Positions 24,086 through 31,031 are shown, counted from the first letter of the stretch. The stretch: DNA of 32,081 bases from Chloroflexota bacterium (GCA_016215025.1 JACRMI010000058.1:1-32081), one strand, 5' to 3'. Notes: a model not told the origin generated them from the letters alone. A program made the numbers and translations.

Positions 24086-25038
24086 TCGGCAAGTTTATGC
24101 CGCCGCACGCGGGGCACCAGTATCTTATCGACTATGCGCGCGCGCGCGTGGAACATTTAACGATCATCATTTTCACCAAATCGCACGAACCCATCCCAGG
24201 TCACTTGCGCGTCGAATGGCTGCGCGAAATCGCAGCGGACGCCGACATGCTGCACGTAACCGATGAGTACGCGGTTGATTTTAATCGCGCCGATGCCTGG
24301 GAATTTTGGACGCGCTCGATTCGTCAGGTCTATCCCGCTGGACCTGACCTTCTTTTTTCGTCGGAGGATTACGGCGATGAGTTGGCGCGGCGCTTGAGCG
24401 CGTGCCACGTGCTCGTCGATCCCGAACGCAAACAGGTTCCGATTTCGAGCACACGCGTGCGCGAGCGTCCGTTTGAATGCTGGGAATTTATTTCGCCGAG
24501 TGTGCGGGCGTACTATGCCAAGCGCATTTGCATTCTCGGCGCAGAATCCACGGGCAAGACGACGCTCGCTGCCGCGCTGGCAAAACATTACAACACGGTC
24601 TGGGTTCCCGAATATGCGCGTGAATATTTGGAATCGTCAAATCGTCCATGTGAATTGTCCGACATGGTTCCGATTGCGGAGGGGCAAGTCAGATCAGAAG
24701 ATTGGCTCGCGCGGCAAGCGAATCGCGTGTTGATCTGCGATACCAACTTGCTTGCGACGATGTTGTGGAGTGAGCATTACTGGGGCTTTATGCCGGAGCG
24801 CATTCGGCAATTGGCGGATGCGCGTCACTATGATTTGTATCTCATCGCCGATCTTGGCGTTCCGTGGATCGCTGATGGCTTGCGCGATTCGCCGAATTAT
24901 CGCGAATGGTTTCACGCGCGGTATGTGAGCGAGTTGGAAAAACGTGGCCAAGCGTATGTGATTTTATCGGGAACGTTTGAAGAGCGAATGCAGGGTGCTT
25001 GCCACGCGATTGATCGATCGCTGCGCGAACCTGCGTAA
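24046..25038 (+). CDS. nadR: NadR-like bifunctional NMN adenylyltransferase / ribosylnicotinamide kinase
   Basis: 330 aa. The N-terminal nucleotidyltransferase has GKFMPPHAGH (HAGH 21-24) and ISSTRVR (133-139), the ATP-binding motifs of NMN adenylyltransferase. The C-terminal kinase has a P-loop GAESTGKT (165-172), EYAREYL and CDTNLLAT, typical of ribosylnicotinamide kinase. It turns imported nicotinamide riboside into NMN and then NAD. The N-terminal DNA-binding domain of enterobacterial NadR is absent, so no repressor role is expected. The ATG at 24046 lies inside pnuC; longer in-frame readings are pnuC in another frame. A truncated CoxD-like ATPase on the other strand begins at its stop codon, so a recombination joint lies here. 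Confidence 0.93.
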   Translation: MAQNAAHVRDGLIIGKFMPPHAGHQYLIDYARARVEHLTIIIFTKSHEPIPGHLRVEWLREIAADADMLHVTDEYAVDFNRADAWEFWTRSIRQVYPAGPDLLFSSEDYGDELARRLSACHVLVDPERKQVPISSTRVRERPFECWEFISPSVRAYYAKRICILGAESTGKTTLAAALAKHYNTVWVPEYAREYLESSNRPCELSDMVPIAEGQVRSEDWLARQANRVLICDTNLLATMLWSEHYWGFMPERIRQLADARHYDLYLIADLGVPWIADGLRDSPNYREWFHARYVSELEKRGQAYVILSGTFEERMQGACHAIDRSLREPA

Positions 25039-25310
25039 CGCTTGAGCAAAAACTCTTCCGAGAAAATATTCTGGCGCACGCGCGACTCGGCTTCAGATTC
25101 GAGCAAACGAATTTCGAGAATCTGGCGCGGATAGTTCCATTCGTAGACGGCGGTGTTCACGTCGAGACCTTCGTAGCATTGCAGACGAATCAAACGCGAA
25201 TTGAGCACATGCGTGAGGACTTTGGCCACTTCGGTCTTGCCCACGCCCGTTTCGCCTTCCAGGAAAAGCGGCTTGTTCAACGCCAGCGAATCCCTTGTTT
25301 CCTGGTCTGA
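25039..25310 (-). pseudogene. Truncated CoxD/MoxR-like AAA+ ATPase fragment
   Basis: The minus strand encodes LALNKPLFLEGETGVGKTEVAKVL (Walker A GETGVGKT), then RLIRLQCYEGLDVNTAVYEWNYPRQIL and ENIFSEEFLLKR-like sequence, closely matching the N-terminal third of CoxD-type ATPases that accompany CO-dehydrogenase-like molybdenum hydroxylases. The usual N-terminal helix (about 25 residues) is missing: only twelve codons separate the CoxG stop from the motif, with no ATG. Walker B and everything after FLLK are missing too, because the reading runs into the 3' end of nadR. It is a remnant truncated on both sides and should not be functional. Confidence 0.75.
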
Positions 25311-25793
25311 TCACACCGCTTGCTTCGTTTTCGTTCGCGCCGCGAGTTCTTCTCCCAACGCTTTGGTTCCATGTCCAATAAACTGTTTGCCGACCATGTC
25401 GATCAAGCGTTGTCCTAAACTGGCCAGCGGTCCACTGATATTCCCGACCCCGTCGTATGTCATCAACGTTTGGTTGCCTTGTTCCGCGAGCGTCACTGCC
25501 ATATCGCCGCTGGTCCAATTGCCACTGCCTTTACCTTCGCCGCGAAATTTTACATACTCGGGCGCGCGTTTTTCCAGAACGGTGATCGTGCCAGCGTACG
25601 TGCCTTTGACCATTGCAACGCCGATGTTCGCGGTGGCTTCGTACTTGTCGTCGGAGACTTGGACGAGGCGTTTGACCGTGATGCCGGGAATTTTATCGAG
25701 CATCATCTTCAAAACATCGACATCGAATAAAAGTTTCCACACCTCTTCGCGAGGCGCATCGACCATCAAGTTCCCTTTCAAATTCATGGACAT
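25311..25793 (-). CDS. CoxG-like SRPBCC-family protein
   Basis: 160 aa. It matches the carbon monoxide dehydrogenase subunit G family (polyketide-cyclase/SRPBCC fold): MNLKGNLMVDAPREEVWKLLFDVDVLKMMLDKIPG at the start, then a mid-domain KYEATANIGVAMVKGTYAGTITVLEK and TWTSGDMAVTLAEQ-like strands, and a final helix region GPLASLGQRLIDMVGKQF. CoxG proteins help recruit or anchor molybdenum hydroxylases at the membrane; here no longer C-terminal anchor is present. GGGAGG lies 5 nt before ATG 25793. It appears intact, but both neighbours of the former cluster (XdhC/CoxI and CoxD) are truncated, so its present role is doubtful. Confidence 0.85.
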   Translation of the reverse strand: MSMNLKGNLMVDAPREEVWKLLFDVDVLKMMLDKIPGITVKRLVQVSDDKYEATANIGVAMVKGTYAGTITVLEKRAPEYVKFRGEGKGSGNWTSGDMAVTLAEQGNQTLMTYDGVGNISGPLASLGQRLIDMVGKQFIGHGTKALGEELAARTKTKQAV

Positions 25794-25812
25794 TTCAACC
25801 TCCCTATGCGCT

Positions 25813-25907
25813 GTCATTCTGAGGCGCGGTTGCGCCATCTTTGATGGCGATGCGCCGAAGAATCTCTTTATGCAACGAGCTAGATTCTTCGCTCCGCTCA
25901 GAATGAC
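25813..25907. repeat. GTCATTCTGAG-type inverted repeat
   Basis: Outer arms GTCATTCTGAG (25813-25823)/CTCAGAATGAC (25897-25907) and inner arms CGAAGAATCT (25856-25865)/AGATTCTTCG (25882-25891) are perfect reverse complements. The same general sequence type (GAGCGGAGCGAAGAATCT) is a common dispersed repeat in metagenomic genomes. It lies exactly between the CoxG gene and the XdhC fragment and may mark the deletion that truncated XdhC. Confidence 0.75.
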
Positions 25908-25910
25908 GGT

Positions 25911-26159
25911 TCAAGATGTATTTCTCCGGTTCGCGATCAAACATGCTCTTGCACGAGGCGGCGCAAAATAATATTTTACTCCGGCGTACTCTGACATGTA
26001 ACGCGCGATCCAACCTTGCAGCGTGCCGTCGGTCTTGATGATCGCCTTATCGTCCGGCTGGGCGCTGATCGGTTTCTCAACGCGCACGACGGTCGCCACG
26101 GCGAACGATTCGCCGGAGTGATTGAGTCGATAAATCTGGTCCAAAAACGCATCCGACAT
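25911..26159 (-). pseudogene. XdhC/CoxI-family N-terminal fragment
   Basis: 82-codon reading frame. Residues 1-51 match the start of XdhC/CoxI molybdenum-cofactor insertion proteins (ESFAVATVVRVEKPISAQPDDKAIIKTDGTLQGWI). The family continues with GG(S/C)C..P and about 200 further residues including a Rossmann domain; here homology stops after GWI and the rest (ARYMSEYAGVKYYF...) is unrelated and runs into the inverted repeat. The ATG overlaps the upstream PPOX gene stop by one base, so it is still co-transcribed. It is most likely a decayed gene; the molybdenum-cofactor sulfuration/insertion function would be lost. Confidence 0.75.
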
Positions 26160-26704
26160 TAGGTGTCATCCTTTTTTTCACTGGTCCGAATGCGCCAACG
26201 CGTCGCATCCTTCATACCTTCCCTCCACGTCAGCACCACACGGGGTTCAAACACATTCACCCCACTCGCTTTATAATCTGACGGGCTGTTTCCGTAACCA
26301 TATTTTTCGTTCGACGCTTTGGCCAAACGAATTGCCAGCGCATCATCCGGCGTCCGCAAGTGTGCCTCGCCGTACAAAATCAGGACCTCGCGGCCGCTGT
26401 CGAGATGGACGCACACTTGGGGATTGGCTGCCAAATTTCGATTGCGACGCGTCTCAGGACTGCCGGTAAAGTACAATCGGTCATCCAGCCACAAACCATC
26501 TACTGGCGTCGCATGAGGCCGCCCGTTTGGACTCGTCGTGCAGACCCAGTAATGTGGCGCGCCTACCATGCGTTCCGTCACGTACGCCCAAGGCAATAAT
26601 CCTTTCGTATGCTTTGGAATTCCATAGGCCGCCGGAATCCTGGGACGGCTCGCGCTGATCCCGCTGCTTGTATCCGATTGTTTTTTCGTCAAATTTTTTC
26701 TCAT
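26159..26704 (-). CDS. Pyridoxamine 5'-phosphate oxidase-fold (PPOX) protein
   Basis: 181 aa. A split-barrel flavin or F420-binding protein: [64 protein letters not shown] is the classic core (about 41-105), followed by [10 protein letters not shown] and a late [16 protein letters not shown] strand. Members use FMN, F420 or heme for diverse redox reactions; F420-dependent nitroreductase-type activity is possible but unproven. The first 35 residues are charged and probably disordered. It lies 6 bp after the His-rich protein gene and overlaps the XdhC fragment by one base, so the three form a transcript. No clear Shine-Dalgarno sequence is visible. Confidence 0.88.
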   Translation of the reverse strand: MRKNLTKKQSDTSSGISASRPRIPAAYGIPKHTKGLLPWAYVTERMVGAPHYWVCTTSPNGRPHATPVDGLWLDDRLYFTGSPETRRNRNLAANPQVCVHLDSGREVLILYGEAHLRTPDDALAIRLAKASNEKYGYGNSPSDYKASGVNVFEPRVVLTWREGMKDATRWRIRTSEKKDDT

Positions 26705-26710
26705 CGATAA

Positions 26711-26974
26711 TTATTTCAGCGCGGCTTGGTTGTCAATGTGCACATGATTGTTTTCGTCCACCCCGACATGCTTGACACAAATCCAGCCATCGCCATTCTG
26801 ATCGGTCTCCGTGCCGATATGATGATGTTCATGTTGGTCGTCGTGGTCCATCGCCGGGTGCAATTCAAAACCATCGCGACAGCTTCCGATGGGTTTGCCT
26901 TGAGCAGATGCAATGGGCGCAATAGCTGCCAGCAAGACCAAAACTACAAGCGCAATCGTTATTCCTTTTCGCAT
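26711..26974 (-). CDS. Small exported His/Asp-rich protein
   Basis: 87 aa. It has a clear signal peptide (MRKGITIALVVLVLLAAIAPIASAQG, cleavage likely after ASA). The mature part is about 62 residues with a histidine cluster (HPAMDHDDQHEHHHIG), an EF-hand-like loop DQNGDGWIC, two cysteines (SCRDGF and WICVKH) that could pair, and NHVHIDN at the end. It looks like a small secreted metal-binding (Zn/Ni/Cu or Ca) protein; no named family is recognised. AAGGAG precedes ATG 26974 by 5 nt; the longer upstream reading is antisense to a reductase gene and is rejected. It precedes the PPOX gene in the same transcript. Confidence 0.8.
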   Translation of the reverse strand: MRKGITIALVVLVLLAAIAPIASAQGKPIGSCRDGFELHPAMDHDDQHEHHHIGTETDQNGDGWICVKHVGVDENNHVHIDNQAALK

Positions 26975-26996
26975 GATGCTCCTTTTGATCTGTATC

Positions 26997-27557
26997 TTAT
27001 CTTGCGACGCGGAATCTGAGATTCGTTCCGCCATCAGGAATTTCATCCACTCTAATTTTTTCCAGTTGAATTTCCTCGGTGCCGATATTTTCAAACAAGC
27101 GCAGTCCGCTGCCGAACAGCACGGGCATAATGCCAACTTCAAGCTCGTCGCCGACTTGCGCTTGGAGGCATTGACGAATCGTACTTGCGCCGCCGATCAC
27201 GGTGACGTCTTTAGCTTTGGCGGCGGCCTTGGCTTGGCGAATCGCGCTTTCGATGCCGTCCGTAACGAACGTGAACGTTAATTGATCCGTTTGCTTTGGC
27301 ATTTTTTTCGGCGGATGATGCGTCAGCACAAAGATCGGCACTTGAAATTCGTAATTGCCGGCGAACCAGTCTGGGTCTTCCGACATCGCAAACGCATTGC
27401 GTCCCATCACGACCGCGCCGGTATTTTCGATCAGCTCTTGCAAGATCGCTGACTTGCGCAGCGCATCAAGGTCGGGATACAATTTTTCGACGCTGCCATT
27501 GCGGTCGTTGACAAATCCATCGAGCGACATGGTCATGCCAAAGATAACTTTTGCCAT
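26997..27557 (-). CDS. Dihydrofolate-reductase-like (RibD C-terminal domain) protein 1
   Basis: 186 aa. It begins MAKVIFGMTMSLDGFVNDRNGS and has AVVMGRNAFAM, VPIFVLTHHPP, DVTVIGGASTIRQCLQ and IMPVLFGSGLRLFE in order, the full signature of single-domain RibD_C/DHFR-fold reductases (YyaP/YwjB-like). These bind NADPH; physiological substrates are mostly unknown. GGAG lies 6 nt before ATG 27557. It is the first of four members of this fold on the minus strand within about 5 kb, each flanked by different sequence. Confidence 0.9.
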   Translation of the reverse strand: MAKVIFGMTMSLDGFVNDRNGSVEKLYPDLDALRKSAILQELIENTGAVVMGRNAFAMSEDPDWFAGNYEFQVPIFVLTHHPPKKMPKQTDQLTFTFVTDGIESAIRQAKAAAKAKDVTVIGGASTIRQCLQAQVGDELEVGIMPVLFGSGLRLFENIGTEEIQLEKIRVDEIPDGGTNLRFRVAR

Positions 27558-27674
27558 GACTACTCCAATCGTGCTAACTGGGCGTCGCGTAGAACAGATA
27601 CGCTTCGACACCTTCGGTAGAATATTGAGCAAGCGTGCTTTGCCCAAGCTGAGCGTTTCGTCGTCGGTCGCCTC

Positions 27675-27809
27675 TCACGCTGGCGGCTTACCTGAAAACT
27701 CAGAACGTAAATGACGGATCAGGTTCCGATAAAATGACCACCGGCTCATTAACTCATACGTCGCCTCGGATAATCCGTTCTTGGATAGACGACGAACCAA
27801 GTCAGCCAT
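27675..27809 (-). CDS. Possible 44-aa small protein
   Basis: An open reading frame with an ATG, MADLVRRLSKNGLSEATYEL..., ending SEFSGKPPA. It is amphipathic and basic with plausible codon usage, and fills most of the gap between the GNAT and the first DHFR-like gene. There is no good ribosome-binding site. It could be a gene fragment or a regulatory peptide; I do not recognise it. Confidence 0.25.
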   Translation of the reverse strand: MADLVRRLSKNGLSEATYELMSRWSFYRNLIRHLRSEFSGKPPA

Positions 27810-27836
27810 CGTCAAGAATTAAACACTTTTGACTTG

Positions 27837-28370
27837 CTACAAATCCATTTCCATGAAAACGGCATTGGCTTGATACGCCGTCACGATTTCATCAACTTGA
27901 TAATTTCTCATGCTATTACCCGCATAGGGATCAATATCTTGAAAACCCACCGAACGATACAAGGTATGCGCTGTTGTTAGGAATTTCAAGCTTTCGAGTC
28001 TGAGTTTCTGGTAGCCAATGTCTCTGGCATCGGCGATGAGTCGTTCCACCAACAAGCGCCCAATCTTTTTCCCGCGAAACTCTGGACGAATATACATCCT
28101 TTGAATCTCAGCTACTTTTTGATCGATTCGTTTAAGGCATCCAACGCCGGCCGTTTGTCCATCGGATTCAACCAAGTAAAAGCGTCCAAACGGAGGATTG
28201 AATTTTTCATCGCTTAGGTCTGCTGCAATCATCGAATCAATATCAAATTGGATGCCGTATTCGCGTTGCGCGCCTTGGTTAATCCACTGCAAGTATTCTT
28301 CGATCAATGTACACGCTTGCAATTTCTGTTGTTCAGTCTCAACCGGAACAAGCGACAACATACTATCCAT
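27837..28370 (-). CDS. GNAT-family N-acetyltransferase
   Basis: 177 aa acetyl-CoA-dependent transferase. The core is GRFYLVESDGQTAGVGCLKRIDQKVAEIQRMYIRPEFRGKKIGRLLVERLIADARDIGYQKLRLESL: strand 4, then motif A with the pyrophosphate-binding RGKKIG, then helix 3; LTTAHTLYRSVGFQDIDPY is motif B. The N-terminal 45 residues (ACTLIEEYLQWINQGAQREYGIQFDID) resemble those of the group with YjgM-like or amino-acid acetyltransferases. Substrate unknown. It is an isolated gene in a series of unrelated minus-strand genes; sequence just upstream (28396-28403) has an attC-like GTTAAGGC on its strand. Confidence 0.9.
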   Translation of the reverse strand: MDSMLSLVPVETEQQKLQACTLIEEYLQWINQGAQREYGIQFDIDSMIAADLSDEKFNPPFGRFYLVESDGQTAGVGCLKRIDQKVAEIQRMYIRPEFRGKKIGRLLVERLIADARDIGYQKLRLESLKFLTTAHTLYRSVGFQDIDPYAGNSMRNYQVDEIVTAYQANAVFMEMDL

Positions 28371-28427
28371 TCGACTACTCAGCTTTCGATGCGGCGCCTT
28401 AACTTTGCGTGACGCTGTACATCGTGT

Positions 28428-28712
28428 TCAAGAAACTTGGAGTCGGACAGTCACTTGGTCGCCTTCCTCAAGCTTCTCTGCTTTTCGGACACTTGCCTTG
28501 ATGGGGACAAGGTAGCGACCATCTTTCGGGAATAGCGAGGTCTTCCATAAGGTTTTGCCAACCTGTGCCTGAACCGGAATCACTCCCCAGCCATATGTTA
28601 CAGTACCCGATATTGCTTTCAGGTCGTGGCTTTGCTCTGCCGGAACGGTGACAAAATACCATGGGGCAGGACCTCGCCAGAACCAAATCTTGCCATTGAA
28701 TTCGATGTTCAT
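28428..28712 (-). CDS. DUF1905 domain protein
   Basis: 94 aa, consistent with a complete DUF1905 domain: MNIEFNGKIWFWRGPAPWYFVTVPAEQS at the start, SGTVTYGWGVIPVQAQVGKTLWKTSLFPKDGRYLVPIKASVRKAEKLEEGDQVTVRLQ to the end. This is a small beta-barrel of unknown function, often found alone or fused to a YdeI-like domain. It starts 22 bp after the VOC-like gene and is probably co-transcribed with it. No clear Shine-Dalgarno sequence. Confidence 0.9.
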   Translation of the reverse strand: MNIEFNGKIWFWRGPAPWYFVTVPAEQSHDLKAISGTVTYGWGVIPVQAQVGKTLWKTSLFPKDGRYLVPIKASVRKAEKLEEGDQVTVRLQVS

Positions 28713-28734
28713 TATCGTGCGATGGATTAGCTTG

Positions 28735-29253
28735 TCACGCTTGGTCGAATGCTCTCTGGAGATCGGCGATCACAATCTTATGCATCTTTAGCATCGCATT
28801 GGTAGCAGCCAATGCCTTTTTCCTATTGGGGCTGCCCAGCAGTTCGCCCATTTGTTTCGGAACGATTTGCCAAGAGAGACCGAACTTGTCCTTGAGCCAG
28901 CCGCATTGCTCAGACTCGGGGACTGCCGAGAGCTTTTTCCAAAAGTAGTCAACTTCTTCTTGGTCTTCGCACTCGACATAGAATGACACGGCTTCATTGA
29001 ACTTGAAGATAGGACCTCCATCCAATGCCATGAACCTCTGTCCATTAAGCTCAAAGATGGCGGTAATGATCTTGCCTTCCATTTCGTCCGCCCCCGGAGC
29101 TTCCATGCCTTTCTCATAGCGCATGATGCTGATGATCTTGGAATCGCGACTCTTGTGCGGCGAGCCGTTGAAGGTGGCGATATAAAAGTTGATCGCCTCC
29201 TCAGTTTCTTTGTCGAACCAGAGCGATGGTACAATTTTCCGCATATCGTTCAT
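28735..29253 (-). CDS. VOC superfamily protein (PhnB / 3-demethylubiquinone methyltransferase-like)
   Basis: 172 aa. The MRKIVPSLWFDKETEEAINFYIATFNGS start, ITAIFELNGQRFMALDGGPIFKFNEAVSFYVECEDQEEVDYFWKKL middle and CGWLKDKFGLSWQIVPKQM end are typical of the glyoxalase-fold family labelled 3-demethylubiquinone-9 3-methyltransferase or PhnB-like. The fold normally binds a divalent metal, but many members lack a proven activity. AAGGGG lies upstream of ATG 29253. Its start lies 55 bp downstream of an attC-like R' box (29309-29315), consistent with being the leading gene of a mobile cassette that also holds DUF1905. Confidence 0.9.
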   Translation of the reverse strand: MNDMRKIVPSLWFDKETEEAINFYIATFNGSPHKSRDSKIISIMRYEKGMEAPGADEMEGKIITAIFELNGQRFMALDGGPIFKFNEAVSFYVECEDQEEVDYFWKKLSAVPESEQCGWLKDKFGLSWQIVPKQMGELLGSPNRKKALAATNAMLKMHKIVIADLQRAFDQA

Positions 29254-29308
29254 TTGCTTGAACCCCTTTCAAATGGTAGCTCACCCCCACTGGGGTGGCA
29301 CAACAGCC

Positions 29309-29438
29309 ACCTAACGGTGTACGTTACCCGCTGGTGGGCGGGATGAGAGGACGGCACTTTGACGGAACGAACTCAAAGCCACGAAAAAGGCTTGAAAACG
29401 CGTCGCGGACTATAAGTCAGCTGCACGCTTTGTTAGGC
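29309..29438 (-). repeat. attC-like (59-base-element-like) segment
   Basis: On the plus strand the segment begins ACCTAAC (29309-29315) and ends GTTAGGC (29432-29438), the complementary R'' and R' boxes of integron attC sites, 130 bp apart and within the known attC size range. CAGCTGCACGC (29418-29428) beside the right box resembles a typical L' side; the matching L'' is not convincing. GCCTAAC recurs at 30121-30127, so the reductase gene between them has cassette-like boundaries. Confidence 0.4.
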
Positions 29439-29450
29439 GCTGAAAATGCA

Positions 29451-30095
29451 TCAGCTGTGTGCCGTGCCTGAATCGAAGATCACGGTCTCCTGGCCAACCT
29501 CTACCTCGCCGTACTTGAGACCGCCTGCGCGTTCGTAAACGTGCAGAACCGCGCCAGTTGTGTTCAGCTGTGTGTCGATAAGGCGAAAACTGCGCGGGAT
29601 CGTGCCTTCCCCGAACAGACGTTTACCGATCCCAAGAATGACGGGAAACTGCCAAATACGTAAGGTATCGATGAGATCGTGCTGAAGCAGGGTTTGGATG
29701 AGGTTGCCGCTGCCGTGGACCTGAATCTCGCCGCCTTCCTGTGCCTTGAGCTTCGCAATCTCCTGGGCAACGTCGCCCTTGAGCAGGATGGAGTTGTTCC
29801 AGTTGACCTTAGCGAGCGTCCTGGATGCGACGAACTTCGGCCGAATGTTGAGCGCTTCCTCCGGATCGGTGGACTTGGGCCAAGAGTCTGCAAACATCTC
29901 ATAGGTTTTACGGCCGAGAAGAAAGGCGTCGGCGCGCTTCGTCCACTCGTTCATGATCTCGCCGAACTTTTCGTCCAAATAGGGAACGAGCCACCCGCCG
30001 TGTTGGAAGCCACCGTCGCGATCCTCGTTGGGTCCGCCGGGCGCCTGCATGACGCCATCCAAGGTCACGAAAGTACCAACAACTAGTTTTCTCAT
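29451..30095 (-). CDS. RibD C-terminal/DHFR-fold reductase 2
   Basis: 214 aa. MRKLVVGTFVTLDGVMQAPGGPNED, FLLGRKTYEMFADSWP, KFVASRTLAKVNWNNSILLKGDV, EIQVHGSGNLIQTLLQHDLIDTLRIWQFPVILGIGKRLFGEG, then TGAVLHVYERAG: a complete YyaP/RibD_C-type protein. ATG 30095 is chosen because GAGGAG lies 9 nt before it, whereas the ATG at 30104 abuts the same site. It is bounded on both sides by the same GTTAGGCGC motif in inverted orientation (29432-29440 and 30119-30127), which supports capture as a single-gene cassette. Substrate unknown; NADPH-dependent reduction is expected from the fold. Confidence 0.9.
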   Translation of the reverse strand: MRKLVVGTFVTLDGVMQAPGGPNEDRDGGFQHGGWLVPYLDEKFGEIMNEWTKRADAFLLGRKTYEMFADSWPKSTDPEEALNIRPKFVASRTLAKVNWNNSILLKGDVAQEIAKLKAQEGGEIQVHGSGNLIQTLLQHDLIDTLRIWQFPVILGIGKRLFGEGTIPRSFRLIDTQLNTTGAVLHVYERAGGLKYGEVEVGQETVIFDSGTAHS

Positions 30096-30336
30096 GGTCC
30101 TCATCTCCTCTTTTTCAAGCGCCTAACGGATGGCGCTTAAGCTGCGAGCGACTCCTGGCTGGGCGCAAGGAGCCTTGCTCGGTGCAACGCCGGTCAACGG
30201 CTCAGCGCACAAATGAACGGTTTCCTCCAGCAGCGCTCGGCAGCTTCAAGCCACGCGGCCGTCGACCAACCCGACCGCCCCCGAAACGCCCGCCGCGGAC
30301 CGTCCGATCTCCGGAAGCCCGCGCAGGCGCTCGGCC
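30096..30336. other. GC-rich intergenic segment, no gene supported
   Basis: It begins with the attC-like GCCTAACGG at 30121-30129 and continues as very GC-rich sequence up to the next reductase stop. Open frames here are long only because stop codons are rare at this composition; none has a start or family match I can support. Confidence 0.5.
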
Positions 30337-30936
30337 TCAGGCAGTCGGCGCGAGGGGTGGACCCTCGAGCACGCGCGGCCGGTACTCGACGAGCTGGATG
30401 CGGCCGTCGAAGGTGCGGTGGTCGATCATGTCGAGCGCGACGTCGGGATAGCCGTCGTAGATGCGTTCCGCGCCGGTGGCACCGGTGATCACGGGGAACA
30501 TCACGACCCGGAAGCGATCGACGATCCCGGCGCGCAGCAGCGAGCGGGACAGGCTGACGCTGCCGAGCGTGCTGAGGATGCCTGAGCCCTCCTCCTTCAT
30601 CGCCCGGACCGCCTGCACGGCGTCGCCGCGCACGAGGGTCGTGTTGGCCCACGTGAGGGGCTCCTCAAGCGAGGCCGAGAACACCACCTTCGGCGCTCGC
30701 GTGAGCTCGTCGACGCTGGCCTCCTCCTCGGACCCGGGTTCAATTCCCGGCGTCTCTCCGCCGGCGAAGCCGAACATCATCCGGTACGTGTTCGCGCCCA
30801 TCAGGTACGTCACCGGTGGTTGCTCGGCGACCCAGGCGAGGTACTCCGGCCCTTCGAGACCCCACCAGCCAGGCCAGCCCTCCCCCGACGCGTAGCCGTC
30901 CAGGGAGGTGATGAAGTCGATCATGAGCTCTCGCAT
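30337..30936 (-). CDS. RibD C-terminal/DHFR-fold reductase 3, GC-rich and probably foreign
   Basis: 199 aa. MRELMIDFITSLDGYASGEGWPGWWGLEGPEYLAW, YLMGANTYRMMFGFAGG, KVVFSASLEEPLTWANTTLVRGD, GSGILSTLGSVSLSRSLLRAGIVDRFRVVMFPVITGATGAERIYDG and then the C-terminal strand. Third-codon positions are almost all G or C, unlike every other gene in the window, and the protein resembles actinobacterial homologues in style. GGAGGAG precedes ATG 30936 by 5 nt. A recent horizontal acquisition is the simplest explanation; the composition change starts near 30121 and ends near 30950. Confidence 0.9.
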   Translation of the reverse strand: MRELMIDFITSLDGYASGEGWPGWWGLEGPEYLAWVAEQPPVTYLMGANTYRMMFGFAGGETPGIEPGSEEEASVDELTRAPKVVFSASLEEPLTWANTTLVRGDAVQAVRAMKEEGSGILSTLGSVSLSRSLLRAGIVDRFRVVMFPVITGATGAERIYDGYPDVALDMIDHRTFDGRIQLVEYRPRVLEGPPLAPTA

Positions 30937-31031
30937 CGTGCTCCTCCTCGAGCGATGGATTGGTCGTCGGACAATGTTGGCGTCAGAACGTGATTGGTTA
31001 CCAGTTTCATGGTTTTTCCTTTCTCTCATAT

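Noticed and set aside
26975..27142. Cys-rich N-terminal extension of the small His-rich protein
   Set aside because: It is antisense to, or shifted against, the DHFR-like gene end, whereas ATG 26974 has AAGGAG and begins a proper signal peptide.
30182..30652. Overlapping long open frames in the GC-rich segment
   Set aside because: Rare stop codons at high GC create spurious frames; only the minus-strand RibD-like frame has a family signature and a ribosome-binding site.
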